Origin: Flavobacterium sp. SUN052
GTDB lineage: Bacteria > Bacteroidota > Bacteroidia > Flavobacteriales > Flavobacteriaceae
Direction of reading: 5' to 3'
DNA length: 64,000 nucleotides
Assembly (NCBI RefSeq): GCF_028867935.1
Contig: NZ_JAPQNS010000003.1
Location: 186,001-250,000 of the forward strand
Part shown: piece by piece, positions 26,745 to 35,722 of the stretch
Layout of the letters: the number at the start of each line of letters is the position of its first letter
Position numbering within the stretch: position 1 is the stretch's first letter
Notes under the pieces: generated by a model
Database searches by the model: none
What the model was told of the DNA's origin: nothing
Seen by the model: only the letters and a program-made list of their open reading frames with translations
Position numbers and translations under genes: made by a program

Positions 26745-26962
26745 ACAATCTGTTGTTTACGACCAATGATCAAATAAAGTAAAGGGCCGAAGAAAGGCAT
26801 CAATAAGATTACAAGTACCCAAATTAGTTTGGTTGTTGAATCTTGAAACGTGCTTTTCAGAGCGCTTATCAACATGAGCAACGGGAAAATGAACACCACT
26901 CCTCCCAATAAAGTGAGCAGGAGCGTAAATTCTATTGTGTTGAACCCCCCGAGAAAATCCAT
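26741..26962 (-). CDS. Small membrane protein with PLDc_N-type domain
   Basis: The 73-residue protein has two hydrophobic helices, with KLIWVLVILLMPFFGPLLYLIIGRK at the end. This is the pattern of the phospholipase D/nuclease N-terminal domain (PLDc_N), which also occurs as free-standing small proteins. The function is unknown. It overlaps the downstream NTF2-like gene by four bases. Confidence 0.8.
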   Translation of the reverse strand: MDFLGGFNTIEFTLLLTLLGGVVFIFPLLMLISALKSTFQDSTTKLIWVLVILLMPFFGPLLYLIIGRKQQIV

Positions 26963-26978
26963 GTTGACAAAAGAGGAA

Positions 26979-27005
26979 ATGGGAACGTGGATGACACGTT
27001 CCCAT
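26979..27005. terminator. Hairpin terminator between xylA and the PLDc_N gene
   Basis: ATGGGAACGTG at 26979-26989 and CACGTTCCCAT at 26995-27005 form an 11-bp stem with a 5-base loop. On the minus strand it follows the xylA stop by six bases and is followed by TTTCCTCTTTTG. Confidence 0.6.
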
Positions 27006-27010
27006 CATTG

Positions 27011-28357
27011 TTAAATGTGCTGATTTACAATCATTTCATAGAGCTCCTGCTTGCCGCTCACCTGTGCTGGTTCACCGTTATCGATGGCGTACTGACGAAG
27101 GTCTTCAAGGGTCAATTCGCCCCGCTCGAAAGCAGCCCCGGCCCCGTTATCGTAGCTGGCATAACGGTCAGCACGCAGTTGCTTGTATTTTGATTTACCC
27201 AGAATGGCCTCGGCCGCTATCGCAGCCCGTGCGAAGGCATCCATACCGCCAATGTGGGCGATGAAAATATCTTCGAGATCGGTTGAATTCCGGCGCGTCT
27301 TCGCATCGAAGTTTACCCCGCCCGACTTTAGGCCGCCTGCTTCCAGAATCACCAGCATGGCCTCCGTCAATTCATACACATCCACCGGGAACTGGTCGGT
27401 ATCCCAACCGTTTTGGTAATCACCCCGGTTGGCATCAATGCTGCCGAGCATGTTGTTATCGGCGGCAACCTGCAACTCGTGCGCAAACGTATGGCTGGCC
27501 AAGGTTGCGTGGTTCGTTTCGACGTTCAGTTCAAAATCGTCCTGCAAACCAAAGCGATTCAGGAATCCCACCACGGTTGCTGCATCGAAATCATACTGGT
27601 GCTTTGTTGGCTCCATCGGTTTCGGTTCAATGTAGAACGCACCCTTGAAACCCTGCTTACGGGCGTAATCGCGGCTGACTTGCAGAAACTTACCGAGATG
27701 TTCGGTTTCGCGCTTCATGTTGGTGTTCAACAACGACATATAGCCTTCACGACCTCCCCAGAAGGTGTAGCCCGAGCCGCCTAGTTCGATAGTTGCATCA
27801 ATGGCGTTTTTTACCTGCCAGGCACCGTGAGCCAACACGTGAAAATCAGGATTGGTGCTGGCCCCGTTCATGTACCGCTCGTGCGAGAACAAATTGGCTG
27901 TTCCCCACAGCAGTTGTACACCACTGGCAGCCTGCTTTTGCTTCGCATAATCGACAATTTTGCGAAAGTTGCTTTCAAACTCACTGTTCGAGTTGCCTTC
28001 GGGGGCAACATCAGTGTCGTGGAAGCAATAGAACTCCATGCCCATTTTGGTGATGAATTCAAAAGCGGCATCCATTTTCTGGTGAGCAGCTCCCAACGCA
28101 TCAGTTTGGGCATTTACATCCCAGGGGAAATGCTTCACCCCAGGGCCAAAAGGATCATTGCCCGTTCCGCAGAATGTGTGCCAGTAAGCTACTGCAAATC
28201 GGAACAAATCCTTCATTGGTTTACCGAGGATAGTTCGGCTGGGATCATAAAATTTAAAGGCAAGCGGGTTGTCAGATTCGCGGCCTTCGTATTGGATGGC
28301 CTTCTCAACGAATGGAAAGTAAGCTTTGTCGCCGAGGGTCAGATTTAGTTTAGACAT
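27011..28357 (-). CDS. xylA: Xylose isomerase
   Basis: The 448-residue enzyme interconverts D-xylose and D-xylulose and is of the longer class II type. The sequence shows [55 protein letters not shown] and [20 protein letters not shown], which carry the metal-binding glutamates, aspartates and the catalytic histidine. ATG 28357 gives the standard N-terminus ([18 protein letters not shown]); a longer in-frame start at 28390 is less likely. It follows xylB on the same strand with an 85-base spacer, so the two form a xylose utilisation operon. Confidence 0.97.
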   Translation of the reverse strand: MSKLNLTLGDKAYFPFVEKAIQYEGRESDNPLAFKFYDPSRTILGKPMKDLFRFAVAYWHTFCGTGNDPFGPGVKHFPWDVNAQTDALGAAHQKMDAAFEFITKMGMEFYCFHDTDVAPEGNSNSEFESNFRKIVDYAKQKQAASGVQLLWGTANLFSHERYMNGASTNPDFHVLAHGAWQVKNAIDATIELGGSGYTFWGGREGYMSLLNTNMKRETEHLGKFLQVSRDYARKQGFKGAFYIEPKPMEPTKHQYDFDAATVVGFLNRFGLQDDFELNVETNHATLASHTFAHELQVAADNNMLGSIDANRGDYQNGWDTDQFPVDVYELTEAMLVILEAGGLKSGGVNFDAKTRRNSTDLEDIFIAHIGGMDAFARAAIAAEAILGKSKYKQLRADRYASYDNGAGAAFERGELTLEDLRQYAIDNGEPAQVSGKQELYEMIVNQHI

Positions 28358-28442
28358 CGAAAGGAAAATTTTGGCGTATTCAAGCAGCAAGTTTGCTGTT
28401 AACTCTGTAAAGCAGGAAAAGGCTGAAAGCTCATTAAAAGGG

Positions 28443-29924
28443 TCAAGCTTTCTTCAAAGCGCTTAACCATTGTTCATAGCCTTCGCGATAGGCCTGTTGA
28501 GCGCGGGCGTCTGGTTCAACAGTTTTGGTAACGTTTAACCCGGCAAAAGCTTCTGAATAATTTTTGTAATGTCCCAGCCCCAAACCAGCTCCACGAGCGG
28601 CTCCCTGAGCACCATCGGTATTGTAAAGCTCGATAGCGCAACCGCTGAGATTGGCCAGCGTGTCGCGGAATAGTGGACTAAGCATCATGTTGGCCTCGCC
28701 CGCCCGAATCGTGCGGAGCCCCACACCGACCTGCATCATTATTTCCATTCCGTAATAAAGCGCAAAAACGATGCCTTCCTGGGCTGCGCGCAGCATATGC
28801 GGCAACCCATGCCGATTCAGTTGCAGACCGTGAAACGACGCTCCCAAATCACGGTTTTCCAGTATTCGTTCGGCGCCGTTGCCGAATGGCAAGCAACTCA
28901 GGCCATCAGAGCCAACGGGAGATTGCTGCGCCAGTTCATTCATCTGGTTATAACTCAGGCTATTTTGTAACATGGTGTTACGGAGCCAGCTATTCAGAAT
29001 GCCCGTACCATTAACGCACATCAATACGCCGTATCGGGGGGCTTCGGGCGTGTGGCTCACGTGCAGGAATGTATTCACCCGCGACTGTGCATCATATCTG
29101 GCCTGATCACTCACCCCATACACGACGCCCGATGTGCCAGCAGTAGCGGCAATTTGCCCCGGCTCCACTACGTTCAGTGACAGCGCATTGTTAGGCTGGT
29201 CTCCCGCCCGATAAGTAACAGGCGTACCAGTTGCCAGGCCCAACTCAGCAGCCGCCGGGCCGGACAGTTCGCCTTGGGGGGCAAACGTAGGCTTGATCTG
29301 GGGCAGCAGTGATTGGTCGAAACCAAAGTAATCCATCAAGAATTCGGCGGGTTGCTCATTCTGGAAATCCCAGAGTGTACCTTCCGAAAGACCTGAAGCC
29401 GTCGTAACGATATCACCAGTCATGCGGGCGGCTAAATAATCGCCGGGAAGCATGAACTTGTCGACTTGAGCAAAAACATCGGGTTCGTTGGCCTTCACCC
29501 AGGCTAGCTTGGCACCCGTAAAGTTGCCCGGTGAGTTAAGAAGGTGGTGCATGGTCCGCTCGGCACCGAGTGCATTGAACGCAGCATTACCGTAAGGAAC
29601 AGCGCGACTGTCGCACCAGATAATGGATGGGCGCAAAACGTTAAACTGCTTATCAACCACAACCAAACCGTGCATCTGGTACGAAATGCCAATGGCTTTT
29701 ACATCGCTGGGGTGAGCATTTGCCGACTGCATTACCTTGCGCGAGGCCAGGCAGGCATTATCCCACCAGCGGTTTGGGTCTTGCTCCGCAAAACCCGATT
29801 GTGGGGCCTCAATGGCCATTTCAGTTTCCGGATAAAAGGCGGATGCTACAGCTACACCAGTATCCGCGTCGATCAAACAGGCTTTGACGGATGAGCTACC
29901 GAGATCGAATCCGAGTAAGTACAT
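28443..29924 (-). CDS. xylB: Xylulokinase
   Basis: The 493-residue FGGY-family kinase phosphorylates D-xylulose. The N-terminal actin-like fold begins [21 protein letters not shown], then [25 protein letters not shown] and [13 protein letters not shown]. The second FGGY signature region is [18 protein letters not shown] with GGxxR-type changes ([18 protein letters not shown]). It is the first gene of the xylB-xylA pair. No xylose transporter or XylR is in the window. Confidence 0.93.
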   Translation of the reverse strand: MYLLGFDLGSSSVKACLIDADTGVAVASAFYPETEMAIEAPQSGFAEQDPNRWWDNACLASRKVMQSANAHPSDVKAIGISYQMHGLVVVDKQFNVLRPSIIWCDSRAVPYGNAAFNALGAERTMHHLLNSPGNFTGAKLAWVKANEPDVFAQVDKFMLPGDYLAARMTGDIVTTASGLSEGTLWDFQNEQPAEFLMDYFGFDQSLLPQIKPTFAPQGELSGPAAAELGLATGTPVTYRAGDQPNNALSLNVVEPGQIAATAGTSGVVYGVSDQARYDAQSRVNTFLHVSHTPEAPRYGVLMCVNGTGILNSWLRNTMLQNSLSYNQMNELAQQSPVGSDGLSCLPFGNGAERILENRDLGASFHGLQLNRHGLPHMLRAAQEGIVFALYYGMEIMMQVGVGLRTIRAGEANMMLSPLFRDTLANLSGCAIELYNTDGAQGAARGAGLGLGHYKNYSEAFAGLNVTKTVEPDARAQQAYREGYEQWLSALKKA

Positions 29925-30060
29925 AAGGCTTTTTAAGAGTTTAAGTCGCGAAATAACGGATTTTACTGCGAAGTGATGTTTTTAGAACAAACGATTATGT
30001 CAGAATGACACTTTTACCGAAGCTGTCATCTTTCTAAACGAGATTGTAGCTTACTTGGCA

Positions 30061-30729
30061 CTACATCCGTATCGCCCGGATTACCTCGCTTTTATGCGGG
30101 GGACCGGGATGCTTCTCTACTGTAAAACCAGCCGCCCGGAGATTGCGCTGCACATAGCCTTTAACGCAGTAAGTGGTCAGGATTCCACCCGGACGGATTA
30201 GCTCGGCCAGATTTGCAAATATGTCGGCTGTCCAGAGTTCAGGCTGTCCTTTCGGTGAAAAGGCATCGTAATAAATCAGGTGAAACAGGTTTGTTGTTCG
30301 AAAGTCCTGAACGCGAGCCTCGTGTTTGGTCAGTGTAAACAAGGGAGTTATGGGGGTTGGAAGCCCCCAAGGAGCTTCGTGCAGTGTTAGCAGGGCAGAC
30401 ATTCCGAGTAAGTCATCATAGTTCAGTTGATGAGCTTCTTCCAGCGATAAAGGATGCGTTTCTACGGTTTCGTACTCAACAGAACGCTGTTGTTTTTCTG
30501 ATTCCTGCAGGGTCAGCAAGGCGTTTAGACCGGTTCCAAACCCCATTTCAAATATTCGAAGTGGCTCATCCACAAATCGATCAAGAGCGGCCCGAAGCCC
30601 TAATTCGATATAAACACGATCCGATTCCTGCCGGGCACCATATACAGAATGATAGTGTTGCCCAATCTGGGCATCGTAAACGGAGTGGGAGCCATCGGCG
30701 GTCAAGACCAACCGGCTTGCAGTTTCCAT
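30061..30729 (-). CDS. mnmD: tRNA 5-methylaminomethyl-2-thiouridine methyltransferase
   Basis: The protein of 222 residues is a stand-alone MnmD, equivalent to the methyltransferase half of MnmC, and completes mnm5s2U at the wobble position of certain tRNAs. The SAM-binding fold shows IFEMGFGTGLNALL, and the family signature YYDAFSPKGQPELWTADIF is present. I prefer ATG 30729, which gives the usual start (RLVLTADGSHSVYD). ATG 30765 is in frame but would leave only seven bases to the divergent DUF4293 gene and would cover that gene's promoter. Confidence 0.9.
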   Translation of the reverse strand: METASRLVLTADGSHSVYDAQIGQHYHSVYGARQESDRVYIELGLRAALDRFVDEPLRIFEMGFGTGLNALLTLQESEKQQRSVEYETVETHPLSLEEAHQLNYDDLLGMSALLTLHEAPWGLPTPITPLFTLTKHEARVQDFRTTNLFHLIYYDAFSPKGQPELWTADIFANLAELIRPGGILTTYCVKGYVQRNLRAAGFTVEKHPGPPHKSEVIRAIRM

Positions 30730-30753
30730 AATCGTCGGTTTTGGGTAATTTTG
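30723..30753 (+). promoter_or_regulatory. Promoter of the DUF4293 gene (TTTC-N19-TAATTTTG)
   Basis: TAATTTTG at 30746-30753 is an exact match to the -7 consensus, with TTTC at 30723-30726 as a near-consensus -33 element at 19-base spacing. It overlaps the probable start codon of the divergent mnmD. Confidence 0.6.
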
Positions 30754-30772
30754 CGGCTCATACATAACTATT

Positions 30773-31246
30773 ATGCTTCAACGCGTTCAATCCATCTTTT
30801 TGTTTCTCATGGCTGTGGCTATGGGTGTGGCTTTAGTAAATCCAATCTGGGAAAAGTCGGGTGTTAATCCGTCTGATATGGCGCGGCTGACAGCGCTGGA
30901 ATATTCTCAGAAAACGGGCGTTTCAACGGCAATTACTCCCGTATGGTACTTGGGTTTGTTAATTCTGGCCGTGGTCGTGATCGCTATTTACGCGATTATG
31001 CAGTATCGTAACCGGCTCCGTCAAACGCTATTCTGTGCCATTAACTCAATGCTACTGACTGCGGTTATGGGAATCACGCTTTACATGACCCTTTATAAAG
31101 GTAAAGATTTTGGTAGCCCATCTGACCAGGGTACGTTCCTGTTTGGATTCTATTCAATTATTGCTGCCCTGATTCTAAACACGTTAGCAAACCGGGCCAT
31201 CCGTCGCGATGAGCGTAAGGTTCGGGAGTCGGAGCGGTTTCGGTAG
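30773..31246 (+). CDS. DUF4293 family membrane protein
   Basis: The 157-residue protein has four hydrophobic helices. Its start MLQRVQSIFLFLMAVAMG is the family signature; members are found throughout Bacteroidota, function unknown. The helices are followed by a basic tail (RAIRRDERKVRESERF) that should be cytoplasmic. A good promoter is present 20 bases upstream, and a terminator hairpin follows the stop. Confidence 0.9.
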   Translation: MLQRVQSIFLFLMAVAMGVALVNPIWEKSGVNPSDMARLTALEYSQKTGVSTAITPVWYLGLLILAVVVIAIYAIMQYRNRLRQTLFCAINSMLLTAVMGITLYMTLYKGKDFGSPSDQGTFLFGFYSIIAALILNTLANRAIRRDERKVRESERFR

Positions 31247-31265
31247 GGAAGGATTTATAAAAGAA

Positions 31266-31318
31266 AAGCAGGAAAGCGCGTAGGTCAGCCTATTTTTCGC
31301 TCTCCTGCTTCTCTTTTT
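31266..31318 (+). terminator. Rho-independent terminator of the DUF4293 gene
   Basis: AAGCAGGAAAGCG at 31266-31278 pairs with CGCTCTCCTGCTT at 31298-31310 with one mismatch, followed by CTCTTTTTT. The right arm lies inside the last codons of the convergent PAP2 gene. Confidence 0.7.
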
Positions 31319-31928
31319 TCTTTTTATTGGTCTCCCCAATCCAGTAAACACCTATTGACGAAAGCACCCCAATCAGGCTGCCGGCAAACACATCGACCGT
31401 GAAGTGCTGGAATAGATAGACACGTGAGTACCCCACCAGAGCAGCAGGAATGAGTAAGGCCCATCCTCGGGCTTTTCGTTCATCGAGCAAAGCCAGCAAT
31501 GTAAACACTGCGAAGGCGGAGATTGTGTGTCCTGACGGAAAACTGTTGATTGTTGCCATATCCAGGCCTTTAATGACGTGGTACGACCACTTCGATTCGG
31601 CAAAGACCATAGCCGGTCGCGGGCGACCATGAAAAACAACCTGCTTCAGAAAAATCGACGTGAGCGACGAAACGGCGAAGCTGGCAAAAGCCAGAATCCC
31701 AAATTGTTTGGAACGGAGAAACAGAATAACGATGAGCAGAACGAAAAAAACTCCGTCGCCGAGGTAGGTAGTGTTGCGGAAAAAATAATCGGCTTCTATC
31801 GTGTTGTGTTCATTCACCCAACGGATCAATTGTTCCTGGGAGTACACCAATTGCAATATGCCTACCGCTAAAAATAGTATCGTGTAGGGAATGAAAAAGA
31901 AGCGGTGTTTTCGAAGAAGGTCAATCAT
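31290..31928 (-). CDS. PAP2-family membrane phosphatase
   Basis: The 212-residue integral membrane protein has six helices and all three acid-phosphatase motifs: KQVVFHGRPRP, SFPSGHTISAF and YSRVYLFQHFTVDVFAG. These supply the catalytic histidines and the phosphate-binding arginines. Likely substrates are undecaprenyl pyrophosphate, phosphatidylglycerol phosphate or lipid A phosphates, on the periplasmic side. The C-terminus is very lysine-rich (TNKKKKEKQESEK), and these codons form part of a terminator. ATG 31928 is preferred over an in-frame start at 31952. Confidence 0.9.
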   Translation of the reverse strand: MIDLLRKHRFFFIPYTILFLAVGILQLVYSQEQLIRWVNEHNTIEADYFFRNTTYLGDGVFFVLLIVILFLRSKQFGILAFASFAVSSLTSIFLKQVVFHGRPRPAMVFAESKWSYHVIKGLDMATINSFPSGHTISAFAVFTLLALLDERKARGWALLIPAALVGYSRVYLFQHFTVDVFAGSLIGVLSSIGVYWIGETNKKKKEKQESEK

Positions 31929-31985
31929 GCGACAAAAATACGGCCTTCCCATGAATGAGAAGGCCCTTTACATATCATCGAAAAA

Positions 31986-32144
31986 TTACTTGCTCTGCTT
32001 ATCAAGCCGCAGCTTATTCCAGTCAACATGCCTCGTTTCCTCAATAGCCTGCTTGAGTTTAGCCTGCCGGAATACTTCAACTGATGCATATCGGCCTGTA
32101 GACTTTTGTTTAGAAGTAATCAGGATTTTCTCTGTGGCTTTCAT
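31986..32144 (-). CDS. Small protein of 52 residues downstream of the DUF6934 gene
   Basis: The ATG at 32144 lies nine bases after the stop of the DUF6934 gene, and the reading frame ends at 31986. The product is polar and strongly basic, and mostly helical (KILITSKQKSTGRYASVEV, then FRQAKLKQAIEE and WNKLRLDKQSK). There is no signal or membrane segment. The tight spacing and protein-like composition favour a real gene. I recognise no family; a partner role with DUF6934 is plausible. Confidence 0.6.
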   Translation of the reverse strand: MKATEKILITSKQKSTGRYASVEVFRQAKLKQAIEETRHVDWNKLRLDKQSK

Positions 32145-32153
32145 ACAACCAAG

Positions 32154-32600
32154 CTAAGAATTATTTTTCTGTAATAAAAACGCGTCATACGGTTGGTTTG
32201 GTTCAAACGGTTCTGGTGTGCCATCTCGAAGCCCACTTATTATAAACAGTCGCTGGGCAACCGCCAGTTCTTTAGCGATAATGATTTGATAAAGTCGGGT
32301 ACGTGCTTGTGTGCTGCCCGTGAAGTAGACAATACTGGCTGGATGTTTATCAAAAAATAACAACAATGACTGCACGACTGTAGCCATCACCTTGTCCATA
32401 TCGTTGTTGTTGGTTCGAACAAGGTCGTCAACGGAACCATCAGGCAACTTATCGCCCAGAGCCAGATTGAAAACGTCTGGGTTGTTCGGGAAGCGGCCGT
32501 ACACGACCACCTTCCGAACAACCCGACTTCCGCTGATGCTGTCAAATTCAAACGTCAATGCATCCTCAGTAGATAGAATCTTGTATGCCTCAATATGCAT
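32154..32600 (-). CDS. DUF6934 family protein
   Basis: The 148-residue cytoplasmic protein matches the Bacteroidota DUF6934 pattern: RKVVVYGRFPNNPDVFNLALGD, then LVRTNNNDMDKVMATVVQSLLLFFDKHP and VYFTGSTQARTRLYQ. The function is unknown. It starts one base after the stop of the FadN-type gene and is followed by a 52-residue basic protein, so the three probably share a transcript. No membrane segment is seen. Confidence 0.8.
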   Translation of the reverse strand: MHIEAYKILSTEDALTFEFDSISGSRVVRKVVVYGRFPNNPDVFNLALGDKLPDGSVDDLVRTNNNDMDKVMATVVQSLLLFFDKHPASIVYFTGSTQARTRLYQIIIAKELAVAQRLFIISGLRDGTPEPFEPNQPYDAFLLQKNNS

Positions 32601-32601
32601 T

Positions 32602-35037
32602 CTAATTCCTTAGCGGCTTGCCGCCCTGCAACAGACTTTGAATACGCTCCAGGGTTTTTTTCTCGCCCGAGAGTGAAAGGAATGCCTCGCGTTCCAGGTC
32701 AAGCAGATATTGCTCTGATACGTTTTGCGGAGCGCTCAAATCACCCCCACAGATCACGTAAGCTAATTTATCGGCAATTTTTAGGTCGTGATCAGAGATG
32801 TAGCGACCCATGTGCATGGCCGTGATACCTGCTTTGAACAGGGCGATGCCCGTTTTACCCTGAACTTTGATGTCGGTGCGGGGCTTGGGTTGCACGTAGC
32901 CGTTTTCAGCTAATTCGATGGCGGCTTGTTTGGCTTCGGCAATCAAACGGCTCCGGTTCAGCACAATCTGATCCGTTGCCCGGATGTAGTTCATTTCTCT
33001 TGCTTCCTGCGCCGAAGTCGAGACTTTGGCCGTAGCGATGTTCATGAACACGTTTTGTAGGATGTTCAACTCAGGGTCGCCGGATTGGTAAAGGTCGCTG
33101 GCGCGAGCGGCCATTTCTTTGGTGCCGCCACCCGCCGGAATCAGACCAACGCCCACCTCTACCAGACCCATGTATGTTTCAGAGTGCGCTACTACGCGGT
33201 CGGCGTGCAGATTAATTTCGCAACCACCCCCTAAAGCCAGCGTGTGGGGAGCACCCACCACTGGAATCGATGAGTACCGCGCCCGCATCATCGTTTGCTG
33301 GAATTGCGCAATCATCATATTGATCTCGTCGAATTCCTGCTCAATGGCGAACATGAACAGCGTAGCCAGGTTGGCACCGGCTGAAAAAGCTTCTGCCGAT
33401 TCGTTACCAATTACCAGGCCCCGGAAATCTTTTTCAGCCATGCTGATCGATTTCTGAAGCCCTTCAATCACTTCAGCGCCGAAGGTGTTCATTTTCGAAC
33501 GGAATTCGAGGTTCAAGATTCCGTCACCGATGTCGTAAAGAGCAGCTCCGGCATTTTTCCAAACGATGTCGTTGCTCCGGTTTTCGAGAATAACAAACGT
33601 TTCTGTTCCGGGAATAGACTTATAGCTCTTCGTTGGGATGTCGTAGTATTTTTTGGAACCGCCTTCGGTCTTATAAAATGAATCAAAGCCTGCGTCGAGC
33701 ATGTCATATACCCACTGAGCGGGTTTTTTACCCTGCGACTCGATCAATTCTAGTCCCTTCCGAACGCCAATGGCATCCCAAGTTTCGAATAAGCCCAACT
33801 GCCAGCCGAAGCCGGTAGTGATAGCTGCGTCGATCCGATACAGCTCGTCGGCAATTTCGGGGATACGGTTGGTAGCGTAGGCAAATCCGTCGGCAAATGT
33901 CCGTCGGTAAAACTCGCCCGCATTGTCTTTCCCTGCCAGTAATACCGAGAACCGCTTGCGGAGGTTGTCGATGGCTTTGGTCGCTTCAAGGGTAGCAAAC
34001 TTAGTCTTCTGCGATGGCTTGTACTCGAACGTTTTCAGGTCAAGCGCCAGAATCTCGGTTTTGCCGTTGGCGTCTTTGGTTTTCTTATAATAACCCTGAC
34101 CGGTTTTGTCGCCGAGCCATTTGTTCTCCATCAACTTTTGCATTGATGGCGTCAGTTGGAAGCTTTCGCGTGATTCATCGTGCTCCATTTTGACGAGGTT
34201 GTTGGCCACGTTCACTGTCGTGTCCAGACCAACCACATCCGACAGACGGAACGTACCTGATTTCGGCCGACCTACTACCGGGCCAGTCAATTTGTCCACT
34301 TCTTCAATTGTCAGACCGAGATCTTCGGCCACGCGGATTGTTTGAACAAGCGATTGGATTCCCAAACGGTTAGCAATGAAGCCCGGTGTGTCTTTACACA
34401 ATACAGTTGTTTTTCCGAGGTACAAATCGCCGTACTTCATCAGGAAGTCGATGATCGTAGGGTCAGTATCGGGGCCGGGAATGATCTCCAGCAACCGCAG
34501 ATAGCGCGGTGGATTAAAAAAGTGGGTACCGCAGAAATGCCGCCGAAAATCTTCTGACCGGCCTTCTGACAGCAAGTGCATCGGAATACCCGATGTATTT
34601 GACGTGATCAGTGTCCCCGGCTTCCGAACAGCTTCAACCCGCTCGTACAGCGAACGCTTGATATCCAGCCGCTCCACAACCGCTTCGATGATCCAGTCCT
34701 GATTGGACAGTTCTTTAAGGTTATCTTCGAAATTACCAAGCTTGATCCGGTCGGCAAACTTCGGGCTATACAAAGCTGCAGGCGACGCCTTGAGCATGTT
34801 CTGAAACGCATCGTTCACAATCCGGTTACGGACGGCGGGCATTTCAAGTGTCATCTTTTTAGCTTCTTCGGCCGGGTTTAGCGCATTCGGAACGATGTCT
34901 AAAAGCAGCACATCGAGGCCGATGTTGGCGAAGTGCGCGGCAATGCGCGAGCCCATAATGCCCGACCCCAGCACGGCGACGCGCCGGATCGTACGGTTTT
35001 TCGTTTGGGTAGCTGGTTTTTGCAGGGTTGCTTCCAT
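32602..35037 (-). CDS. FadN-type 3-hydroxyacyl-CoA dehydrogenase/enoyl-CoA hydratase
   Basis: The 811-residue bifunctional beta-oxidation enzyme has the dehydrogenase domain first: RRVAVLGSGIMGSRIAAHFANIG near residues 19-41, then GTLITSNTSGIPMHLL and HFFNPPRYLRLLEIIPG. The enoyl-CoA hydratase domain is C-terminal, with FSAGANLATLF and LALGGGCEINLHADRVVA as the oxyanion-hole segments. This order is that of Bacillus FadN and opposite to E. coli FadB. A MarR-family gene lies directly upstream on the same strand and is the likely regulator. The thiolase and acyl-CoA dehydrogenase partners are not in the window. Confidence 0.93.
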   Translation of the reverse strand: MEATLQKPATQTKNRTIRRVAVLGSGIMGSRIAAHFANIGLDVLLLDIVPNALNPAEEAKKMTLEMPAVRNRIVNDAFQNMLKASPAALYSPKFADRIKLGNFEDNLKELSNQDWIIEAVVERLDIKRSLYERVEAVRKPGTLITSNTSGIPMHLLSEGRSEDFRRHFCGTHFFNPPRYLRLLEIIPGPDTDPTIIDFLMKYGDLYLGKTTVLCKDTPGFIANRLGIQSLVQTIRVAEDLGLTIEEVDKLTGPVVGRPKSGTFRLSDVVGLDTTVNVANNLVKMEHDESRESFQLTPSMQKLMENKWLGDKTGQGYYKKTKDANGKTEILALDLKTFEYKPSQKTKFATLEATKAIDNLRKRFSVLLAGKDNAGEFYRRTFADGFAYATNRIPEIADELYRIDAAITTGFGWQLGLFETWDAIGVRKGLELIESQGKKPAQWVYDMLDAGFDSFYKTEGGSKKYYDIPTKSYKSIPGTETFVILENRSNDIVWKNAGAALYDIGDGILNLEFRSKMNTFGAEVIEGLQKSISMAEKDFRGLVIGNESAEAFSAGANLATLFMFAIEQEFDEINMMIAQFQQTMMRARYSSIPVVGAPHTLALGGGCEINLHADRVVAHSETYMGLVEVGVGLIPAGGGTKEMAARASDLYQSGDPELNILQNVFMNIATAKVSTSAQEAREMNYIRATDQIVLNRSRLIAEAKQAAIELAENGYVQPKPRTDIKVQGKTGIALFKAGITAMHMGRYISDHDLKIADKLAYVICGGDLSAPQNVSEQYLLDLEREAFLSLSGEKKTLERIQSLLQGGKPLRN

Positions 35038-35051
35038 GGTTTGTTATGATA

Positions 35052-35126
35052 GGAACGCGGATTTAACGGATTATGCGGATTCAACGGATCTGTTTTAATC
35101 TGCTTAATCCGTTAAATCCGCGTTCC
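35052..35126. repeat. 30-bp inverted repeat between marR-like and fadN-like genes
   Basis: The arms at 35052-35081 and 35097-35126 pair with two mismatches around a 15-base loop. The arm is built from GGATTTAACGGATT-like units, a repeat type common in this phylum. In the transcript running from the regulator to the FadN gene it would form a large hairpin just upstream of the fadN start codon. Confidence 0.8.
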
Positions 35127-35178
35127 CATTTTTTGTATTTTCTGTAATTCTTCTTTGAGCGTCAGCTATGGATGAGTC

Positions 35179-35661
35179 TTATTCCAGCGTCAGCTCTTCA
35201 GCTTCGTTGGTTTTGATTTTCTGGCTTTCTTCCTCCACTAAGCGGTTAATGTCTTTGATTACTTCAAAAAACAGCACCAGCTTATCCAGCGGAATACGTT
35301 CACGAATCATCTGGTTGAACTGGATAACGCCTTCCCGTGCCAATTCACGGCGACGGCGACCTTCTTCAGTCAGGATAATGCGCACAAATCGTTTGTCATT
35401 ATCATCGATTTCACGGCGAACCCAGCCGCGCTCTTCCAGGCTTTTCAGCATCCGAACGAGGCTACGGGGTTCCATACCCAGGGCAGGACCAATTTTAGTG
35501 GCGGGGGTACCCGTTTCAGAATCGATGTTGAGCAGGACATAGCCAATGGCCATTGTCATATCGTACTTTGCCGCATAGGCATTGTACATGCGGGAGATGG
35601 CATGCCAGCTCCATTTGATGTGGAAATCAACCGTTTTCTCCTTTTTCATACTCGTGCTCAT
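35179..35661 (-). CDS. MarR-family transcriptional regulator
   Basis: The product from ATG 35661 has 160 residues, with a winged helix spanning TPATKIGPALGMEPRSLVRMLKSLEERGWVRREIDDNDKR and a dimerisation helix at each end. A longer frame begins at 35736, but an exact TAGTTTTG promoter box lies just upstream of 35661. It precedes the FadN-type gene, and related MarR proteins in Bacteroidota accompany beta-oxidation genes, so I infer acyl-CoA-responsive control of that gene. Confidence 0.88.
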   Translation of the reverse strand: MSTSMKKEKTVDFHIKWSWHAISRMYNAYAAKYDMTMAIGYVLLNIDSETGTPATKIGPALGMEPRSLVRMLKSLEERGWVRREIDDNDKRFVRIILTEEGRRRRELAREGVIQFNQMIRERIPLDKLVLFFEVIKDINRLVEEESQKIKTNEAEELTLE

Positions 35662-35679
35662 CGTGTCGCGGTCATTGTA

Positions 35680-35711
35680 CAAAACTACGAACAATCTACG
35701 ATAGTATGCAA
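35680..35711 (-). promoter_or_regulatory. Promoter of the MarR gene (TTG-N21-TAGTTTTG)
   Basis: On the minus strand, TTG at 35711-35709 and TAGTTTTG at 35687-35680 fit the Bacteroidota consensus. The expected transcript starts about 12 bases before ATG 35661. It lies between the MFS gene and the regulator, so the regulator need not depend on the MFS promoter. Confidence 0.6.
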
Positions 35712-35722
35712 GCATAATAATT

